From positions 1 to 24,481 of IMG/VR virus record IMGVR_UViG_3300028384_000141: DNA of 24,481 nt. The stretch is one strand, 5' to 3'. Origin of the DNA: a virus. The translations under genes were made by a program, and so were the position numbers. Positions within the stretch are counted from its first letter, which is position 1; the number at the start of each line of letters is the position of its first letter. Positions 24,008-24,481 of the stretch are shown piece by piece. Below the pieces are notes generated by a model that was given only the letters and a program-made list of their open reading frames with translations, was not told the origin of the DNA and made no database searches.

Positions 24008-24161
24008 TACAGTTCTCCACAATAATCTTTGCGTTTTCCACTGCTGCTGCCATTGGTGTGCCTTTGGTAATAAGAATAGCAGCCACTACTGCGATAGCGT
24101 CAGGGTTAATTGTAGCCTTTTTGGTAGCTGTAATTTTCTTCGTCACTTTCTTTTCAGTCAT
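23988..24161 (-). CDS. Short overlapping gene between thyX and nrdB, unknown function
   Basis: A 57-codon frame from ATG 24161 to TAG 23988. It overlaps the thyX end by eight bases and the nrdB start by 20 bases, and AAGGA lies about seven bases before the ATG. The product starts with a Lys/Thr-rich segment (MTEKKVTKKITATKKATINP), followed by a hydrophobic helix (AIAVVAAILITKG) and an Ala/Glu helix ending in ENCNAIVGE. The tight overlaps on both sides, the good ribosome site and the lack of any other frame filling this 150-base gap support a real gene. The helix is too short and broken by charges to call a membrane anchor. No family recognised. Confidence 0.65.
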   Translation of the reverse strand: MTEKKVTKKITATKKATINPDAIAVVAAILITKGTPMAAAVENAKIIVENCNAIVGE

Positions 24162-24481
24162 TTAGTAATCCTTCGATAATTTTACCGCACTTCTGAGCGA
24201 TAATTTGATGTTCTAATTGTGTCCCATTTCCAGAGCGTAACTCGATGTAATGAAGCCAAGAGCGTAGCGTACCACCCATGTACATCCGGCTAGGTGTCAT
24301 ACCTTCCGGTAGCACAGCACGAGCTTGTTCTTTAGCGATACCATTTTCGATAGCCCATCCATATGCCTTCTTTGCAGCATTAACTACTTCAGCTTGATTT
24401 TGTAACCACTCGAGTTCCATAGTAACTCGCTCATCACTATCCATCATATCTTGTAGTTCAATACTATTTTGTCTGTTCTTA
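24154..24481 (-). CDS. thyX: FAD-dependent thymidylate synthase ThyX, 5' end outside the window
   Basis: The C-terminal part of ThyX, which makes dTMP from dUMP using methylene-tetrahydrofolate and FAD. The frame stays open through the right edge (codons before the internal Met at 24447 read KNRQNSIELQD), so the gene is cut by the window and does not start at 24447. The family pattern EQARAVLPEG is followed by TLRSWLHYIELR, where the two arginines and the L-R-S-x-x-H-F/Y-x-x-L-R motif contact substrate. TQLEHQIIAQ corresponds to the usual A-Q-x-E-I-x-x-x-A helix. The RHRxxS flavin motif would lie off the edge. Together with nrdB it forms a dNTP-supply pair. Confidence 0.88.
   Translation of the reverse strand, partial: KNRQNSIELQDMMDSDERVTMELEWLQNQAEVVNAAKKAYGWAIENGIAKEQARAVLPEGMTPSRMYMGGTLRSWLHYIELRSGNGTQLEHQIIAQKCGKIIEGLLND

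Noticed and set aside
24008-24022. TTG start for nrdB at 24022
   Set aside because: The ATG at 24007 has GGAG at the right distance; the TTG form would add five residues and place the ribosome site inside the gene.
24154-24447. Complete 97-residue gene starting at 24447
   Set aside because: The frame continues without a stop to the right edge and the product is a ThyX C-terminus, so this is an internal Met of a truncated gene.

Overview
The window carries most of the late half of a T7-like podovirus genome. Every gene I can support is on the minus strand, so genome order runs from the right edge to the left edge. The gene order follows T7: gp6.7-like, gp7.3-like, portal (8), scaffold (9), capsid (10), tail tubes A and B (11, 12), internal virion proteins (13, 14, 15, 16), tail fibre (17), holin, small terminase, large terminase. 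The accessory genes (thyX, nrdB, phoH, a GH108 lysozyme, a glycine-rich adhesin) are typical of marine podoviruses, so a lytic marine phage of a Gram-negative bacterium is likely. The host genus cannot be read from the window. No RNA polymerase, DNA polymerase, integrase, tRNA or CRISPR array is visible here, so placement in the Autographiviridae rests on the structural module alone.

Right part (about 22.8-24.5 kb): a dNTP-supply cassette with the 3' part of thyX, a 57-codon overlapping gene, and nrdB, whose iron ligands and radical tyrosine are all present. A 60-residue unknown gene follows. Next (about 9.3-22.8 kb) comes the virion block: two small basic ejection proteins, portal, scaffold, capsid, tail tubes and four internal (ejectosome) proteins. 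The capsid gene stands alone between two strong UUCG-loop terminators, with a roughly 135-base leader in front of it.

Adsorption block (about 4.5-9.3 kb): an 855-residue fibre with a gp17 anchor, a 22-unit decapeptide repeat and a C1q-like tip; a 104-residue small protein; a second, polyglycine-rich adhesin whose ribosome-binding site sits in a hairpin; and a 156-residue fibre-associated protein. Lysis and packaging block (about 0.5-4.5 kb): a coiled-coil membrane protein, a holin, a GH108 lysozyme, a small-terminase-like protein, PhoH, a tiny HNH protein, a terminator and the large terminase.

The left 552 bases contain no gene I can support but are rich in structure: a G8AG5 tract, a 20-bp imperfect inverted repeat whose arms and loop carry five TTAAA motifs about 12 bases apart, four perfect tandem copies of a decamer set between two 19-bp near-identical repeats, and a good sigma-70 promoter firing off the left edge. 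In T7 the corresponding place holds the terminal-repeat/concatemer junction with its short-repeat arrays and the early promoters, and I infer the same role here. This region, the isolated capsid transcription unit, the possible RNA switch before the adhesin, and the overlooked gene between thyX and nrdB are the most interesting parts.
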